Assembly (NCBI RefSeq): GCF_934636665.1
Contig: NZ_CAKUAT010000009.1
Location: 1-64,000, forward strand
Direction: 5' to 3'
From: an uncultured Senegalimassilia sp.
Lineage (GTDB): Bacteria > Actinomycetota > Coriobacteriia > Coriobacteriales > Eggerthellaceae
DNA length: 64,000 nucleotides
The notes under the pieces were generated by a model. The model saw nothing but the letters and a program-made list of their open reading frames with translations. It was not told the DNA's origin and did no database searches. The position numbers and the translations under genes were made by a program. Below, one piece after another: positions 52,246 through 60,617 of this stretch (its first letter is position 1; every line of letters begins with the position of its first letter).

Positions 52246-52770
52246 CTACTTCCCCATTTCCAACAGCACCTCGCCGTCGAGCGACTCCACGCGGGCGGCG
52301 CGAACGCGTCCCGCCTCCAGCTCGATGAAGCCTACGGATGCGGGGAATCCACCGCGCGGGCGGCTACAGCTGCCGGGGCAGATGAGCAAGCTGGCCGGAT
52401 AGGCATCGCGGCCGGTCAGAAGCTCGGGGATGTGAGTGTGCCCATGCACGCACACCTGCGGCAACGGGTCGCCCGGCGCGATGGCGCGCGAGCCGTTGAA
52501 GCCGATGCGCGCGTCGTTGGGATAATGCGCAACTAGGAAGCGCACGCCGTCGATAACCGGATGCGCGAACCGCGTGACGTTCTTGCCGTACTCGTCGTAG
52601 TCGTTGTTGCCCAGCACCGCCGTGGTGGGCGCCATGATCTGCAGCTCGCGCAAAATGCCGGGGTCGCAGATATCGCCCGCATGGATGATGTGATTGCAAT
52701 ACGCCAAAGCGCCCAGCGCCGCATCGGGCAGGCGCCCATGCGTATCCGAGATCAATCCGACCAGCTTCAT
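52246..52770 (-). CDS. YfcE/MJ0936-type metallophosphodiesterase
   Basis: A 174-residue calcineurin-fold phosphodiesterase. Metal-binding motifs: LISDTHG (residues 6-12), HAGDICD, LGNNDYD and VHGHTHIP. The length is normal for the YfcE group, which hydrolyses phosphodiesters of uncertain cellular role. The start at 52770 has AAGGTGAT upstream. Its last codons are duplicated at 51955-52043. It follows the LuxR regulator at 52869 on the same strand. Confidence 0.9.
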   Translation of the reverse strand: MKLVGLISDTHGRLPDAALGALAYCNHIIHAGDICDPGILRELQIMAPTTAVLGNNDYDEYGKNVTRFAHPVIDGVRFLVAHYPNDARIGFNGSRAIAPGDPLPQVCVHGHTHIPELLTGRDAYPASLLICPGSCSRPRGGFPASVGFIELEAGRVRAARVESLDGEVLLEMGK

Positions 52771-52868
52771 GCAAGCATCACCTTCTCTTTTCGAACGCAA
52801 GCGCCACGTAGACGCGTCGACCTTCCAGCCCCGCAGCAGCCGCGAAAGCCGACCTCGCGAACAGCGCC

Positions 52869-54308
52869 CTACCCCTTTTCCACCAGGTCGATCAGGTCCT
52901 GGTGCGAGTGGATGTCTAGCTTCGCGTATATGTGCTTGACGTGCGCTTTCACCGTGTTGCGCGATACCACCAGCTGCTCCTGGATGTAGGCGCGGTCGCG
53001 GCCGCGCGCGAGCATCTGGAACACCTCGAGCTCGCGCGGGGTCAGGCCGTACTGGCTTGCCAGCGCCTGACAGCGCTCGTCGAACGTGGCCTTGGGCGCC
53101 TCGACCACCGCCGTCTCGACCGGTGTCACGCCGTCGATGGCCTCGCGGAAGCTGAAGTTCTTCAGCCCGATAAGCGCGTACCCCACGAACAGCAGTACCA
53201 GCACGGCCGCGAACACGTCGAACAGCGGCGTGCCCATACCGGCCAACGTGTTGGCGTGCACGCCCACGGCCGCGCCCAGCGTGGTGCCCAGGCTTGACAC
53301 GCCCCGGCCCCAGGCAAACGCCGCCACTGCGCCGCGGCTGTTGCGCGACGCCACCGCAATAAGCACCAGCCACGCCACCATGTCGAACAGCGTGTTGCCC
53401 GTGCTCAGCAACAGCACTGTTGCCGTTTTCGACCCTTCAATTTGCATGGTCATGGCAAGGAATCCCGCCACGATGAACAGCACCGACACTTGCACCAGCA
53501 GGTCGGTGGGGAACCGTTTGCTGGACAGCAGCACCCAAATGGCCACCACCGCCACAGGCAGGATCACGAAGAACGACGACAGCGGCGCGCCGTCAACCTC
53601 GCCGAAACGCAGCGAGCAGCCAAACGCCACACGGAACAGGAACAGGCACACGAACAGCTGACTGGCCAGCGGCAGAAACGACGACGGGCGCGTGACGGAA
53701 AAGTCGTGCGGCGCTTCGCCGGCCTGCGTTTCCTCGAACACCGGACGCGCGTCGCGCCACGAAAGCGCCCACGCCGCAAACAGCGCCACCAGGAAAAACA
53801 GCATGCCGAACCATACGGGCAGCAGCCACGCGAACGCCGAGGCCGCGCACTGCACCACAAACGCCAGCGGCACCAACACGCTGGCTTGCGCAAGAGACAA
53901 CCGCGAAGCAGCAATGCCCGCAACAAGAATGCACCACGCGCGGCCAACAGCAAGCGCGCACGATGCCAAGACCAGCAGTGGAACACTACCAAGCCCCAGC
54001 GCCAACGGCAACGTGCACCCCAGCGCCAATAATGCAAGCGCACCGATGTTCAGCGCATTCACGCGCAAAACCGCAGGTCGGAAGGTTGCAACAAGGCCCA
54101 GCGCTATCAACGCCACCGCATGCGACGTCACAGAAATGTCGCGCGCATAGGCGAACACAGCATCGAAGCCGGGGAACACCGAAACGTTCATGAACGATGT
54201 GGTGGCAAGCGCCAGCGAAAGCGCGGCGAACGAACGCCAAAACGCCGGCGTGAACAAGTCGCGCACGTTAGCGCGGCCGGCTTCGGTATGCAGCTTCTTA
54301 TCGGTCAT
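52869..54308 (-). CDS. Membrane-embedded LuxR-type transcriptional regulator
   Basis: A 479-residue protein with about twelve hydrophobic helices (residues ~25-400) and a C-terminal LuxR/GerE helix-turn-helix (LTPRELEVFQMLARGRD, then SRNTVKAHVKHIYAKL). It has the same design as the regulators at 4061 and 12312 but is more distant. It lies directly downstream of the flavoprotein/cytochrome pair on the same strand, behind a terminator, and probably controls that reductase. Confidence 0.87.
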   Translation of the reverse strand: MTDKKLHTEAGRANVRDLFTPAFWRSFAALSLALATTSFMNVSVFPGFDAVFAYARDISVTSHAVALIALGLVATFRPAVLRVNALNIGALALLALGCTLPLALGLGSVPLLVLASCALAVGRAWCILVAGIAASRLSLAQASVLVPLAFVVQCAASAFAWLLPVWFGMLFFLVALFAAWALSWRDARPVFEETQAGEAPHDFSVTRPSSFLPLASQLFVCLFLFRVAFGCSLRFGEVDGAPLSSFFVILPVAVVAIWVLLSSKRFPTDLLVQVSVLFIVAGFLAMTMQIEGSKTATVLLLSTGNTLFDMVAWLVLIAVASRNSRGAVAAFAWGRGVSSLGTTLGAAVGVHANTLAGMGTPLFDVFAAVLVLLFVGYALIGLKNFSFREAIDGVTPVETAVVEAPKATFDERCQALASQYGLTPRELEVFQMLARGRDRAYIQEQLVVSRNTVKAHVKHIYAKLDIHSHQDLIDLVEKG

Positions 54309-54337
54309 GCCCGCATTCTATCATGGCGATATAGCGA

Positions 54338-54369
54338 AAGCGCCGTGCACCCAAAGGTGCGCGGCGCTT
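54338..54369 (-). terminator. Terminator of the flavoprotein-cytochrome operon
   Basis: AAGCGCCGTGCACC pairs with 54356-54369 (one wobble) around CAAA. It separates the reductase operon from the LuxR gene. Confidence 0.6.
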
Positions 54370-54393
54370 CATACGCTAACTTCCCGGCAGGCC

Positions 54394-56127
54394 CTACGCC
54401 TGGCCGGTTGCGGCCAGCATGCCGGCGCGGCGGCCGAACGTCATGGTGCGGCCGCAGGCCAGGCCCGTGAACAGGTTCGGGTAGCTTACGCTGAAGAAGC
54501 CGCCCGAGCAGTCGCCGGCCATGTACAGGCCCTCGATCTCGGAGCCGTCGGCGCGCACCGGGTGCATATTCGTGTTGATGCGCACGCCGTCCAGCGTTGC
54601 CAGGAACCACGCGCCCGTGCGGATGCCGTAATACGGCGGCGTCTTCAGCGCCATCAGGCGATACGGCTCCTTGTTGTAGTCCTCGTCCTTGCCGTTCTCG
54701 GCCATCTCATTGTAACGGTTGAACGTCTCCACGAAGTTGTCCACCGGGATGTTCAGCTTCTCGGCCAGCTCCTCGGGCGTGTCGGCCTTCTGCAGGTAGC
54801 CCTTCTCCAGCAAGCTGTCGAACAGGGCGGGCATGTCGTCGATCGAGCGGTTCGACGGGCTGCCGTTGTCGAACGGGTACAGGCGGCAGCAGCCAACCTC
54901 GTTCATCTGCTTGACCTGCGCGGCGTAATCGCTGTCGAAGATGTCGCAGTACGTGTGACCAGGCTGCATGATGGTGGAGTGCAGCATGTAATCGTACGGG
55001 CCGGACTCGTTGCAGAAGCGCTTACCGTTGAGGTTCACCTTCATGAACGGCTGCTCGCCGAACCACCACCACTCGCCGACAACGCCGTCGCCGGCCAGCT
55101 CATCGGGCTTGACGCATGCGCGGTTGAACGTGCACGCCGCACCCAGCGGGTCCATCTCACCACCGCACCACAGCGCAGCCTTGATGCCGTCGCCGGTGGG
55201 GTTGCCGCCCTTGCCGGGAGCTGCAATGCGAATCTTCTGGTTCCACGGCTGGCGCGCCTGCATCATTTCAAGGTTGTTGCCGTAGCCACCGGTGGTCAGA
55301 ATAACGCCCTTGCTCGCGTTGATGCGGATGTAGTGGCGGTCCTTCACGTCGCGAGCGATGACGCCGGTCACGCGGCCATTCGCGTCCTGCTCGCACTTGA
55401 TAAGCTCAGTTTCCCAGCGGAACTCGGCACCCTTTTCCTCGGCGTATTCCTTCAGAGACACGCCGAACGTGAAGTTCTTGTCCTGCTTGCCCAGCTCGGT
55501 CTTGTTCGGAGAATGGCCGGTTGCCCACGCCTTGTCACGTGCGCCCTGGCCCTCGGTGCCCACGGAGCCCTCGAAGTCCATGCGCAGGCGGCCATCGCGC
55601 TCAACAATCTCGGTCAGCCAGTCGAGCATGGCGCCGGATTCGTTGGCCCACAGCTTCACCAAGTCGTAGTTCACAAAGCCGTTCGCATAGCGGACGATGT
55701 CCTCCATGGCTTCCATCTTGTCGATCTTGAACTGCGGATACTCGTCGAACGAGGCCAGCTGCAGCTTCGAGTCGATGGCGCCGATGTCCTCACGCGGGTT
55801 GCTCACCTTCGAAACGCGGTCGATGCCCAGTACGCGCGCACCGTTTTCAGCTGCAGAGATAACGGCCGGCAAGCCGCCGGTTTTGCAGCCGCACACGACC
55901 ACTTCGTAGTCCAGCGTTTCGGTGATGTCGCGCTCGGCAATTTCGGGCGCCTCGCCCAGCCAGCCAGTTGCGCTTGCCTGACCAGCGGTTTCGCGCACCG
56001 GCTCTTCGCTTTCGGCAACCGCGAAGCCGTTGCCGCAGCCCGTGAGCGCGCCCATGGCGGCCGCGCCGATGGCCGTGATGCCCGCACCCTTCAGAAACGT
56101 GCGGCGATCGAGTCCGTTATGCTGCAT
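54394..56127 (-). CDS. Fumarate-reductase-like flavoprotein (Tat lipoprotein)
   Basis: A 577-residue FAD-dependent reductase of the FrdA/FccA group, exported: Tat motif DRRTFLKGAG and lipobox LTGC (Cys near residue 31). The usual GXGXXG dinucleotide motif is replaced by CGCKTGG in EVVVCGCKTGGLPAV. A family C terminus is present (EGLYMAGDCSGGF, then YPNLFTGLACGRTMTFG). Eggerthellaceae carry dozens of such flavin reductases for substrates such as fumarate, cinnamates, steroids or cardiac glycosides; the substrate here is unknown. It overlaps the cytochrome gene by 11 bases and must take electrons from it. Confidence 0.9.
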   Translation of the reverse strand: MQHNGLDRRTFLKGAGITAIGAAAMGALTGCGNGFAVAESEEPVRETAGQASATGWLGEAPEIAERDITETLDYEVVVCGCKTGGLPAVISAAENGARVLGIDRVSKVSNPREDIGAIDSKLQLASFDEYPQFKIDKMEAMEDIVRYANGFVNYDLVKLWANESGAMLDWLTEIVERDGRLRMDFEGSVGTEGQGARDKAWATGHSPNKTELGKQDKNFTFGVSLKEYAEEKGAEFRWETELIKCEQDANGRVTGVIARDVKDRHYIRINASKGVILTTGGYGNNLEMMQARQPWNQKIRIAAPGKGGNPTGDGIKAALWCGGEMDPLGAACTFNRACVKPDELAGDGVVGEWWWFGEQPFMKVNLNGKRFCNESGPYDYMLHSTIMQPGHTYCDIFDSDYAAQVKQMNEVGCCRLYPFDNGSPSNRSIDDMPALFDSLLEKGYLQKADTPEELAEKLNIPVDNFVETFNRYNEMAENGKDEDYNKEPYRLMALKTPPYYGIRTGAWFLATLDGVRINTNMHPVRADGSEIEGLYMAGDCSGGFFSVSYPNLFTGLACGRTMTFGRRAGMLAATGQA

Positions 56128-56725
56128 GAGGAGCCTCCCATCCCTCGGGCATGTTCAGGTCGTGGCACTGGTTGCACATAAGCACGCTGGTTTCGTGCGC
56201 CTTGTGGCAGTCGCCGCACTCAAGCGCCAGGTCCTGGTGGCTGCTGTGCGGGTTGTACTTCTCGTCGTTGCCCTCAAAGCCCCAGGTTGCGGCCACAACG
56301 TCGTCCATGTTGTGGCAGCCGCTCTTCGCGCAGAACTCCTCGCTGGCCATGTCGGCGCCGTCAGCCAGCTTCGCGCCGTCGGCCGTCATCGGGTAGTCAT
56401 CGGCAACCCACTTCATGGCCTCGCCCACCTGCTCGGTGATCACGGGCTCGTGGCAGCTCAGGCAGTTGTTGCCCGCCTCGGCGTGGGCAGTCACCAACAT
56501 GCCCTTGTCGCCGGAGTAGTACGTGTCAACGTAGCTGTCCATAGGACTGTGGCAAATGGAGTTGCAGAAGCTGGGCGTTTCGTGCCACACCCAAAAACCT
56601 GCACCTGCCACCACGATTACGGCAGCCACGACGCCGCCGATGATCCAGCCGCGCTTGGCCTTGCGCTTCGGGGAAGGCGTTTGCGCGCCCTCCTCGGGCT
56701 GGGAGAACTTCTCGTCTTCAGCCAT
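56117..56725 (-). CDS. NrfH/NapC-like multihaem cytochrome c
   Basis: A 202-residue membrane-anchored cytochrome: one helix (about residues 28-52) and five haem-type motifs outside. Three are canonical (CLSCH, CGDCH, CNQCH) and two are expanded (CNSICH with three spacer residues, CAKSGCH with four). It should take electrons from menaquinol and feed the flavoprotein encoded next. The start at 56725 has AAAGGAGAGG upstream; the frame is open further but without a ribosome site. The layout resembles the Cgr1-Cgr2 pair of Eggerthella lenta. Confidence 0.9.
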   Translation of the reverse strand: MAEDEKFSQPEEGAQTPSPKRKAKRGWIIGGVVAAVIVVAGAGFWVWHETPSFCNSICHSPMDSYVDTYYSGDKGMLVTAHAEAGNNCLSCHEPVITEQVGEAMKWVADDYPMTADGAKLADGADMASEEFCAKSGCHNMDDVVAATWGFEGNDEKYNPHSSHQDLALECGDCHKAHETSVLMCNQCHDLNMPEGWEAPHAA

Positions 56726-56938
56726 TCGTTCCTCTCCTTTTCCTTGAGACCTTCGGCAAGCCCGGCGGGTGCGACGACGCTGGAGGAAGACGTCAGCGAC
56801 CGGACGGCGGCCGCATGCCGGCGAAAGCGACGCGCTGCGCCGTGCCCCACCCGCCGGACTTGCCGCGGGGACCTCCACGGCCCCACTCAACGCGCACATC
56901 ATGCGCCCGCACAGGCGCGCACGCCTAGTACCCCCGTG

Positions 56939-56959
56939 GGGTAAACTTAGTGTTTACCC
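56939..56959. promoter_or_regulatory. Operator-like inverted repeat upstream of the cytochrome gene
   Basis: GGGTAAAC-TTAGT-GTTTACCC is a perfect 8-bp dyad. Another half-like site (GGGGTAAAG) follows around 56970. It lies about 215 bases before the cytochrome gene and is a candidate site for the adjacent LuxR-type regulator. Confidence 0.5.
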
Positions 56960-56985
56960 AGGTGAGAGTGGGGTAAAGAAACGCG

Positions 56986-57022
56986 GAAAGCCCCGCCGCG
57001 GACATGCCGCGACGGGGCTTTC
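56986..57022 (-). terminator. Hairpin after hsp20
   Basis: GAAAGCCCCGCCGCG pairs with 57008-57022 (one mismatch). It is the likely terminator of hsp20, whose stop is about 170 bases upstream on that strand. Nothing else is seen in 57023-57194. Confidence 0.55.
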
Positions 57023-57194
57023 ATAAGGAGGTGAGAGTTGAGAAAAGGTTCAAGCGAGGGGCAGAGGAAGAACCGATTCGTGATCGCGAGCCGCGCAAGA
57101 GCAAGCATCGCCCGCGACTTGCCGGCAACCGGCAAGCGCTCGCGGCTTCGCGCTATGCGCGCAGCTCACGATTGACCGGAAGCGCTCGACCCGG

Positions 57195-57638
57195 CTAGTC
57201 GATGGAGATGGAACGCGAGGTTTCGGGCTCGGGCTTGGCGATCTTCTTCGGCACGTCGATCTGCAAGGTGCCGTTGTCGAACTTGGCCTTGATGTCGCCT
57301 TCCTCGATGTCGTCGCCGACGTAGAAGGTACGGCTGCACTTGCCGCTGAAGCGCTCCTGGCGCACGTAGGTGCCCTTCTTGTCCTCGGTCTCCTGCTTGG
57401 TTTCGGCGGTGACGGTCAGGTAGCCGTCCTTCAGCTCGGCCTGCACGCCTTCCTTATCGAAGCCCGGCAGGTCGATGGTCAGCTCGAAGCCGGTCTCGGT
57501 TTCGCGGATGTCGGTGCGCATCAGGTTCGGCGTGGTCTTCACGCTCGGCGCCGCCATGGTACCGAAGAAGTTCTCGAACGGGTCGGTCATAAGGTCGTTG
57601 AAAATACGATTAGAGCGGGGTACCAACATGGACATCAT
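57195..57638 (-). CDS. Hsp20 family small heat-shock protein
   Basis: A chaperone of about 147 residues that holds unfolding proteins in the cytoplasm. The alpha-crystallin domain (about residues 40-135: DIRETETGFELTIDLPGF, then FDNGTLQIDVPK) is complete. Four ATGs crowd the start; GGAG lies six bases before the ATG at 57638, which is chosen, whereas it directly abuts the first at 57644. Upstream is a perfect CIRCE element with a promoter, so HrcA control is expected. Confidence 0.92.
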   Translation of the reverse strand: MMSMLVPRSNRIFNDLMTDPFENFFGTMAAPSVKTTPNLMRTDIRETETGFELTIDLPGFDKEGVQAELKDGYLTVTAETKQETEDKKGTYVRQERFSGKCSRTFYVGDDIEEGDIKAKFDNGTLQIDVPKKIAKPEPETSRSISID

Positions 57639-57850
57639 CGTCATCTCCGTTTCTTGGGGCGAATCTCGCTGCCCGGCGCCGGCCGATCCCCGGTCGGGCG
57701 CCGATGCCCGATGCGCTTGCCCGGCAAGCGGTTGCGCTGCGTCGCGCAACTGCCGTCAAGCTTGCGAACGGGCCGGCAGGTTGTTCCGCCGCCGTTTCGG
57801 TTGCTTTCGTTGCGACCCCGTTCAAGGGGCCGTTCCTTTGAACAGCTATT

Positions 57851-57896
57851 GTTATAGTCCTCGCGTTAGCACTCTGCAAGCGAGAGTGCTAACGCG
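57851..57896 (-). promoter_or_regulatory. CIRCE operator and hsp20 promoter
   Basis: TTAGCACTC (57866-57874), nine bases, GAGTGCTAA (57884-57892): an exact match to the CIRCE consensus, with arms extended to 13 bp by flanking CGCG. On the minus strand a -35 TTGCAG (57879-57874) inside the element and a -10 TATAAC (57856-57851) are 17 bases apart, so HrcA would cover the promoter. The stretch 57897-58146 holds no gene. Confidence 0.9.
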
Positions 57897-58180
57897 TTAC
57901 CTTCACGTCATTTTCGCGTCACGATGCGGGAACTTGAGGGGTCGAGCGAGGCCGCAAACCGAGCGGCGGGCATCGGGCGACGGGGCCGCGAACCGCGCAG
58001 CTGCCGTTGAGGTCGCGCAACGAGCTAAGCGCAGGACCGACGAGCCGCCCGCAAGCGACACTCGCGAGCATGCAAACCCAGCGGCCCGCCCCCCCATCTT
58101 CACGCGGCGTTCATGCTTCTTTAAGGCTTCTTTCAGGACGCGCACCTACTATATGAACCGTTCCTTATCCCTTCCCTTTA

Positions 58181-58406
58181 CGGATCGCGCCCTCCCATCC
58201 GCGATCCGGCCAGGCGGATTCTCCCACTCCCGCCTGGCGCGCGGGGCGCGGGATTCCCACCCGCGCCCCGCCGATTCCCATGGCGCCGTCTTCCCATCGG
58301 CGCCGCTTCGCCGCCCCGCCTCCCATCCCGGGGCGGCGAAGCCCATCGCGGGGTCTCCCTCCCCGCATCGCAGAGGACCGCCGCGGCTTCCCGCCGCGGC
58401 GGTCCT
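58181..58406 (+). ncRNA. Candidate structured RNA: seven hairpins with UCCC loops
   Basis: Seven adjacent perfect stems: 58181-58188/58201-58208, 58209-58217/58230-58238, 58241-58252/58260-58271, 58282-58288/58298-58304, 58305-58317/58330-58342, 58348-58353/58361-58366 and 58374-58387/58393-58406. The stems are unrelated in sequence, but every loop contains CUCCC or UUCCC, mostly followed by A; two linkers carry CCCAU as well. On the other strand the loops show GGGA. A possible -10 TACTAT lies at 58147-58152, and the last 14-bp stem is followed by GCGTTT, so plus-strand transcription is favoured. No known RNA family is recognised. Confidence 0.55.
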
Positions 58407-58477
58407 GCGTTTAGGCGGGGAAGCGCTCCGCCCGCGCTTGCGCTACCATGTCGTTAATCGACAGGAAGGAACCCGCT

Positions 58478-59182
58478 ATGCGCGAAACCCCGCAGCTGAA
58501 GCACATCGAGCAAGTATCAGACGGCTGGATCAAGAAGTACATTCTCACGTACGTGCTGCCCGACGGCAGCGACTACATATATGAAGCGGCCTCGCGCAAG
58601 GACCCGGAGGCGTATCGCGCCGAGCTGGCGCGGCTTGAGGCGCGCAGCAACACGGCCATCGCGGCCATCGACGAGGGCGCTGACGATTTCGGCGCCGCAG
58701 CCATCGCCGCGGCCGAGCAGGCGGCCGGCACCAGCGGCAAGCGCACAGCCGACGCCGTGTCCATCGTGCCCATCACGCGCGACGGCAACCTGGTGCTCAT
58801 CCGCGAGTTCCGCTATCCGCTGAACAGCTGGGTGGTCGGCCTGCCCGCGGGCCTGGTTGAGCCCGGCGAGGACCTTGCCGTGGCCGTGGACCGCGAGCTG
58901 CGCGAGGAAACGGGTTACGGCCTGCGCACCGACATCCCGGAAGGTGCCGTGGAGCTGCTGCCGCAAGCCGGGCATTCGTCGACCGGCATGAGCGACGAAA
59001 GCGTGCAGACGGTATTCGCCCAGGTAGAGAAGGACGAAGCGGCCCATCCCGAGCACGGCGAGTTTATCGAGGTGTTCACGCTGCCGCTTCGCGAGGTGCC
59101 GCGATTCCTGAAGCAGAACCCCTTGCCGTTGGGCACCCGTTTGCAGCTGGTGCTGGAGATTTTCGCGCGAAATGCGAAGTAG
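58478..59182 (+). CDS. Nudix hydrolase, ADP-ribose pyrophosphatase type
   Basis: A 234-residue Nudix protein. The Nudix box is complete (GLVEPGEDLAVAVDRELREETGYG), preceded by FRYPLNSWVVGLPAG, which is typical of ADP-sugar pyrophosphatases. An Ala-rich insertion (about residues 65-90) precedes the Nudix core. AGGAAGGA precedes the ATG at 58478. The substrate is probably ADP-ribose or a related nucleotide sugar. Confidence 0.88.
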   Translation: MRETPQLKHIEQVSDGWIKKYILTYVLPDGSDYIYEAASRKDPEAYRAELARLEARSNTAIAAIDEGADDFGAAAIAAAEQAAGTSGKRTADAVSIVPITRDGNLVLIREFRYPLNSWVVGLPAGLVEPGEDLAVAVDRELREETGYGLRTDIPEGAVELLPQAGHSSTGMSDESVQTVFAQVEKDEAAHPEHGEFIEVFTLPLREVPRFLKQNPLPLGTRLQLVLEIFARNAK

Positions 59183-59189
59183 GCGGGCT

Positions 59190-59440
59190 TACGCAAAACA
59201 CAGCGCGCTCGGCGGGCGCTTAGCCCTACTGCCAGCCGAAACCAGCCGGGCTTACTCGAGGGATCCGGCCATCGGCGGGCGCTGATCCTTTCGCCAGCCG
59301 AATTCAGCCGCGGCTCTTCGCAAAACGCTACGCAATCGGCAACCAACCAGCCGCGTCCCTACGCGAGGGGGTCGTGCGCTCGGTGAGCGCCGGCCTTTTC
59401 GCCAGCCGAAAGCAGCCGCGCCCTTACGCAAAGCGCAGCG
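59190..59440. repeat. Degenerate tandem repeats of about 62 bp
   Basis: Four to five imperfect units share GCCAGCCGAANNCAGCCG (at 59231, 59293 and 59401, and a shortened unit near 59339) followed by CNCTTACGCNAAACGC. The right-most unit overlaps the last codons of the NlpC/P60 gene, so the array looks like repeated copies of that gene's 3' end spreading into the gap. Confidence 0.6.
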
Positions 59441-60560
59441 CGTGGGTGAAGCCTGCCCAAGACAGCGGATCGGTGTCGCGCACGAAGGCGCCGAACGTGG
59501 GGGCGTGCACGTAATGTGTGCCGCCCTCGTTGCAGGCGATGGCCACGTGGCCGTTGTATCCGTCGCCGTAACTGATCCACAGCACGTCGCCGGGCTGCGC
59601 GCTCTCCACGGGCAGCTGCGCCGCGGCCGCGTAGTACAGCGATTCCGTCTGATGCGGCAGCGAAATACCCACCTGCAGATACGCCCAACGCACCAAACCC
59701 GAGCAGTCGAACGTCTCGGGGCCCTCGGCGCCCCACACGTACGGGCAGCCGATGCGCGAGAGCGCGTAATCCACCACCGAGCCGTTGGCCGGAATCGGAA
59801 CCGACGGGATGTTGTACGCATACGCGCGCCTGACCTGCGCCGACGATGCCTGCGCCGCCTCGGCGCGATCGCGGTCCTGCATGGATTCCAGCGCCGCCTT
59901 CGCCTCTTCGTCAAGCTGCTGGAGAATGGCCTGCATGGCGGCAACCTTCTCCTGCGCCTCGTTCTTGACGCGCTCTGCCTGCTCGGCCGCCTCCTTCGCC
60001 GCCTGCTCCTCCAGCTCGAGCTGCTCCTTGTCGGCGGCCACCTGGTCGCGCAGGGCCTTGGTCTCCTCGATCATTCGCTCGTCGTTCTCGTTGAGCGCGT
60101 CGTACATGTCCAGGCCCGTGGCGAATTCCTTGAACGACGCCGAGCCCATGAGCAGGTCAATGACGGTGAACTTGCCGGCTTTGTACATGCCCACGGCACG
60201 TTTGGCCAGGCGATCCTGCAGCGTGTCGATCTGCGCGGAAGCCTCGTCGATGCGGCGCTGAGCGTCGTCGACCGCGTTCACCGCCGCCTCGTGCTCGTCA
60301 AGCGCCTGATAGTAGGCCTGCGCCGCCTCTGCCAGCTCGTTTTGCAGCGACGCCACGCGCTGATACACGGCATCGGCCTGCGCCAGCTTCTCCTCGGCGT
60401 CGGGCTCGTCGTTCTTCTTCTCCTTGTCGTCGGAGTCCTTTTCCTTATCGTCCTCGTCATCGGCCCAAGCGGGAACGGTCCCAAGCACCGTGGATGCGCC
60501 GAACAGCGCAGCTGCCGAAACGAACAGGCGACGATCGATCTGCGGACGGGGACGAACCAT
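59424..60560 (-). CDS. Secreted NlpC/P60 peptidoglycan hydrolase with coiled coil
   Basis: A 378-residue exported protein: signal peptide in about the first 33 residues (RRLFVSAAALFG, ending PAWA, perhaps Tat), an acidic linker, a long coiled coil (about 55-240, rich in Glu/Gln/Ala), and a C-terminal NlpC/P60 domain with catalytic Cys in DCSGLVRWAY and His in GHVAIA. It resembles RipA/CwlO-type D,L-endopeptidases that cut stem peptides during growth or division. GAGGTG precedes the ATG at 60560. Confidence 0.9.
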   Translation of the reverse strand: MVRPRPQIDRRLFVSAAALFGASTVLGTVPAWADDEDDKEKDSDDKEKKNDEPDAEEKLAQADAVYQRVASLQNELAEAAQAYYQALDEHEAAVNAVDDAQRRIDEASAQIDTLQDRLAKRAVGMYKAGKFTVIDLLMGSASFKEFATGLDMYDALNENDERMIEETKALRDQVAADKEQLELEEQAAKEAAEQAERVKNEAQEKVAAMQAILQQLDEEAKAALESMQDRDRAEAAQASSAQVRRAYAYNIPSVPIPANGSVVDYALSRIGCPYVWGAEGPETFDCSGLVRWAYLQVGISLPHQTESLYYAAAAQLPVESAQPGDVLWISYGDGYNGHVAIACNEGGTHYVHAPTFGAFVRDTDPLSWAGFTHALRFA

Positions 60561-60617
60561 GTGACACCTCTGAAACGCCCTTGCGGGCACGTTGATTGCA
60601 TTTTGCCATCGGGCATT

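Noticed and set aside
58149..58368. Small minus-strand proteins across the hairpin array
   Set aside because: Gly/Arg/Trp-rich translations of the palindromes, without ribosome site or conserved pattern; the RNA structure explains the sequence better.
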